A DNA stretch of 22,708 bases from contig NZ_CP068438.1 of the NCBI RefSeq assembly GCF_016757755.1, forward strand, positions 1 to 22,708. The letters are read 5' to 3'. Below the pieces are notes generated by a model. It was not told where the DNA came from. It saw nothing but the letters and a program-made list of their open reading frames with translations, and did no database searches. The DNA is from Shewanella sp. KX20019 (lineage in GTDB: Bacteria > Pseudomonadota > Gammaproteobacteria > Enterobacterales > Shewanellaceae). Shown one piece after another: positions 21,201 to 22,708 of the stretch. A program made the translations under genes and the position numbers. The first letter of the stretch is position 1. Every line of letters starts with the position of its first letter.

Positions 21201-21565
21201 TGGGTAGACTTGGAGAGAACAAAAGCAGTGATGAACCTAAAACTAGGGCCGGGCTTGTTGATGAAAGTGGAGTTCAGGAACGAATAAAACAGGAATCACG
21301 CGATTATCAAAAGCAACAACGCGCCAAACATCTTCAATATTGGAATGATGAAAAAGCCAAGATTGATGGCCTTACACCTGAAGGGCTTGAACAGTATTTG
21401 AATGATAATAAATTAAACTCAGATTTGGCCCGGGCCGGGATGCATACAATTAAAATCAATCCTTATGAATTGGCGTTGATTAAGTTGGCCATGAGCAAAA
21501 AAGGCGCGAGATCAAGCAAGGCATTATTTGTTGATTTCTGTAAAAGCATATTAAAGATTAAGTAA
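21200..21565 (+). CDS. Probable centromere-binding partner of ParA, ribbon-helix-helix (121 aa)
   Basis: ATG 21200 overlaps the parA stop, which implies coupled synthesis. Residues 1-60 are polar and charged, probably flexible and able to stimulate the ATPase. Residues about 82-120 look like a ribbon-helix-helix: strand HTIKI, helix A PYELALIKLAMSKKG, turn ARS, helix B SKALFVDFCKSILKI. ParG/Omega-type partners of short ParA proteins have this layout. The repeats before parA and after this gene are the likely binding sites. Confidence 0.75.
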   Translation: MGRLGENKSSDEPKTRAGLVDESGVQERIKQESRDYQKQQRAKHLQYWNDEKAKIDGLTPEGLEQYLNDNKLNSDLARAGMHTIKINPYELALIKLAMSKKGARSSKALFVDFCKSILKIK

Positions 21566-21614
21566 TAAATTATGTAATTTTTCATATTATTTATTATGGC
21601 AATAGGTAAGTAAA

Positions 21615-21657
21615 AAAGTATGTACTATTTTATTTAATAAGGTATTTACACTGTAAA
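21615..21657 (+). repeat. Second pair of partition-type repeats after the par operon
   Basis: AAAGTATGTACTA (21615-21627) and AAGGTATTTACAC (21639-21651) resemble the repeats before parA. TTTACACTGTAAA (21645-21657), a perfect 13-bp dyad, overlaps the second copy and precedes the next gene. Confidence 0.5.
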
Positions 21658-21675
21658 GGATTGATTAGAACAGCA

Positions 21676-21879
21676 ATGGAAACAGAAATTGATTTAGAGC
21701 GCGAGATTAACAACCTGAAGGCATTGGCAGACAAAGCCGGGCTTTCTATCGATCAAGTGATTAAAGTCGCTGATATGGCGGAAAGAAAGCGATCAAACAG
21801 CATTCATGAAGCTATGAATAAAACGCTGGCAAATATCGCTGATAGCATTAGTAAAATGGATAACGTCTATGAAGAATGA
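21676..21879 (+). CDS. Small hypothetical protein (67 aa)
   Basis: ATG 21676 was chosen; TTG 21661 lies directly after AAAGGA, too close to use it well, while ATG 21676 is 15 bases from it, so initiation may be weak. The protein is helical and acidic (LEREINNLKALADKAGLS, then IDQVIKVADMAERKRSN, then ISKMDNVYEE), like a small coiled-coil or regulatory peptide. It overlaps the next gene by 11 bases. No family was recognised. Confidence 0.6.
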   Translation: METEIDLEREINNLKALADKAGLSIDQVIKVADMAERKRSNSIHEAMNKTLANIADSISKMDNVYEE

Positions 21880-22174
21880 TTTTAAAGTTGGTTATGCGCC
21901 AGGGGATAGCAAGCTATTGTTCACGCCATCACCCGCACGAATGAAGCAATATGAAACGATACAAGATCCAGAATTGCGGGCGTGGTTTGCGCTTGATAGT
22001 TGGTTAGATCAGATTGATGTTGAAGCCTGGTATGGAGCCTGGCCAGAAAACGGAATCGAGTTGGCCAAACAAGCTGAAGCGGTATTGATTGCCGCCATCA
22101 AAGAACGTGGCCCGGAATGCATGGGTGAATTTCAGGGCTACGTTGAATCACTGAAGCGAAACGGGAAATTATGA
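21869..22174 (+). CDS. Hypothetical protein (101 aa)
   Basis: ATG 21869 lies inside the end of the previous gene. The protein is acidic with several Trp residues (RAWFALDSWLDQIDVEAWYG, about 37-56), then a helical part (ELAKQAEAVLIAAIKERG) and GEFQGYVESLKRNG. No motif or family was recognised. Its stop overlaps the next start (ATGA), making a three-gene coupled unit. Confidence 0.65.
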   Translation: MKNDFKVGYAPGDSKLLFTPSPARMKQYETIQDPELRAWFALDSWLDQIDVEAWYGAWPENGIELAKQAEAVLIAAIKERGPECMGEFQGYVESLKRNGKL

Positions 22175-22386
22175 AAAATAGAGCAATATTGATTATTGTG
22201 TTTATTATCATTTTGGCAGGGCCATCATTGATTATTTACAAGGGAATTACAGACCAGGAACGCAACAAGAATAAATTTGATTCAATGGTTGCTGATGGTT
22301 GCCAGCCAATTTCAAGATCGCCTGATTACAAAGAGTTTGAATTGTTGTGTGATGGCGTGAAAGTAATACATGAAACGTGGTTTTGA
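22171..22386 (+). CDS. Small membrane-anchored or exported protein (71 aa)
   Basis: ATG 22171 overlaps the preceding TGA. Residues about 5-23 form a hydrophobic segment (AILIIVFIIILAGPSLIIY) after MKNR, an uncleaved anchor with the rest probably outside the cytoplasm. The remainder has two Cys (GCQPISRSP and LLCDGVKV) that could form a disulphide bridge. It is the last gene of the coupled unit. No family was recognised; entry-exclusion or lysis-related proteins have this general layout. Confidence 0.65.
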   Translation: MKNRAILIIVFIIILAGPSLIIYKGITDQERNKNKFDSMVADGCQPISRSPDYKEFELLCDGVKVIHETWF

Positions 22387-22615
22387 CAAAACACACCGGG
22401 AGCGGGCCGGATTTCAATAATAAAAATGAATACCTTACATAATAAAAAAGAATCTTTTCATTACTGATGATGTTAATAATGGTGATCATTGATTTAATAA
22501 TGGTTGCTATTGTTTACATAAAGTAAAAGTTAAAAATAGTGTTTTAAATAGGCGTGATTGGCCTATACAATACTTGTGTTACATTTTGTTACTGATATTT
22601 AAAAAGGGATATATC
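22387..22615 (+). promoter_or_regulatory. Intergenic region with a fourth tail-block-type dyad
   Basis: TTTACATAAAGTAAA (22513-22527) follows ggttgctattg, like the dyads upstream of the tail-like genes, but no extended -10 lies at the conserved distance. A possible -10, TATACAAT, is at 22564-22571. The 13-mer ATAATGGTGATCA upstream (about 22477-22489) also occurs at 3757-3769. AAAAAGGGA at 22601-22609 is the ribosome binding site of the last ORF. Confidence 0.45.
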
Positions 22616-22708
22616 TTGAGCAGTAAAAAAGAAATAATTTATGAATTGTTAAAAGGTGTTATTGAAAAGGTTGGCCGCCAAAATTACGGAATTAGACGCC
22701 GGAAGCTT
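22616..22708 (+). CDS. 5' part of the hypothetical gene that continues at base 1
   Basis: TTG 22616 has AAAGGGA at a good distance. The first 31 codons read as a basic, helical N-terminus (SSKKEIIYELLKGVIEKVG) and reach exactly the end of the window in frame. Joined to base 1 the protein continues smoothly (RRRKLL|LKSGVSEIALLSAV style junction, with a helical pattern on both sides). See the entry at 1-230 for the likely frame break near the C-terminus. No family was recognised. Confidence 0.6.
   Translation, partial: MSSKKEIIYELLKGVIEKVGRQNYGIRRRKL

Overview
The window looks like a complete small circular plasmid of 22,708 bp from a low-GC gammaproteobacterium; the genus cannot be named from sequence alone. 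The evidence for a closed circle is that an ORF starting at TTG 22616, with a good ribosome binding site, runs in frame off the last base and continues in frame from base 1 to a stop at 187-189. The plasmid nature is shown by an iteron origin with DnaA boxes and a RepB/Rep_3-type initiator (18.5-19.9 kb) and by a ParA / ribbon-helix-helix partition pair (20.6-21.6 kb). No transposase, integrase, relaxase, capsid, portal, terminase, CRISPR array, tRNA or rRNA was found.

Layout. (1) 0.2-6.8 kb, plus strand: a phage-tail-like block. Two paralogous lambda-type tail tape measure genes (792-2826, broken by a frame shift in an A8 tract, and 3956-5899, intact) are each preceded by a 24-25 codon micro-ORF ending in Leu-Trp-Gly. 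An unknown gene lies between them and a coiled-coil gene follows. Three transcription units in this block share one promoter design: a 15-bp dyad TTTACA-N4-GyAAA with an extended -10 element at exactly the same distance downstream. (2) 7.0-7.75 kb: a small beta-rich protein and a single-pass membrane protein; between them lies a potential three-way-junction RNA. (3) 7.75-8.9 kb: one minus-strand gene, then a mostly non-coding region with 11-bp phased repeats, eight same-orientation CCAGG motifs and a decayed ORF. (4) 9-15.1 kb, minus strand: accessory and replication genes, including a primase-polymerase/RecA-like helicase fusion, zinc-finger repeat proteins, a helix-turn-helix protein and a small protein resembling part of a type I restriction specificity subunit. 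(5) 15.2-18.2 kb: a two-helix membrane peptide behind a nested hairpin, a DUF2786 protein, and minus-strand genes including a membrane protein with a C-terminal winged-helix-like tail. (6) 18.4-22.7 kb: origin, rep, par and small coupled genes.

How it may work together. The replication and partition genes explain maintenance. The odd part is the tail block: two tape measure proteins with coordinated phage-like promoters but no other recognisable virion genes. One explanation is a plasmid-borne phage satellite that alters a helper phage's tail; another is a decaying phage-plasmid. The mosaic near-identity between the two paralogs points to recent recombination. The satellite idea is inference only.
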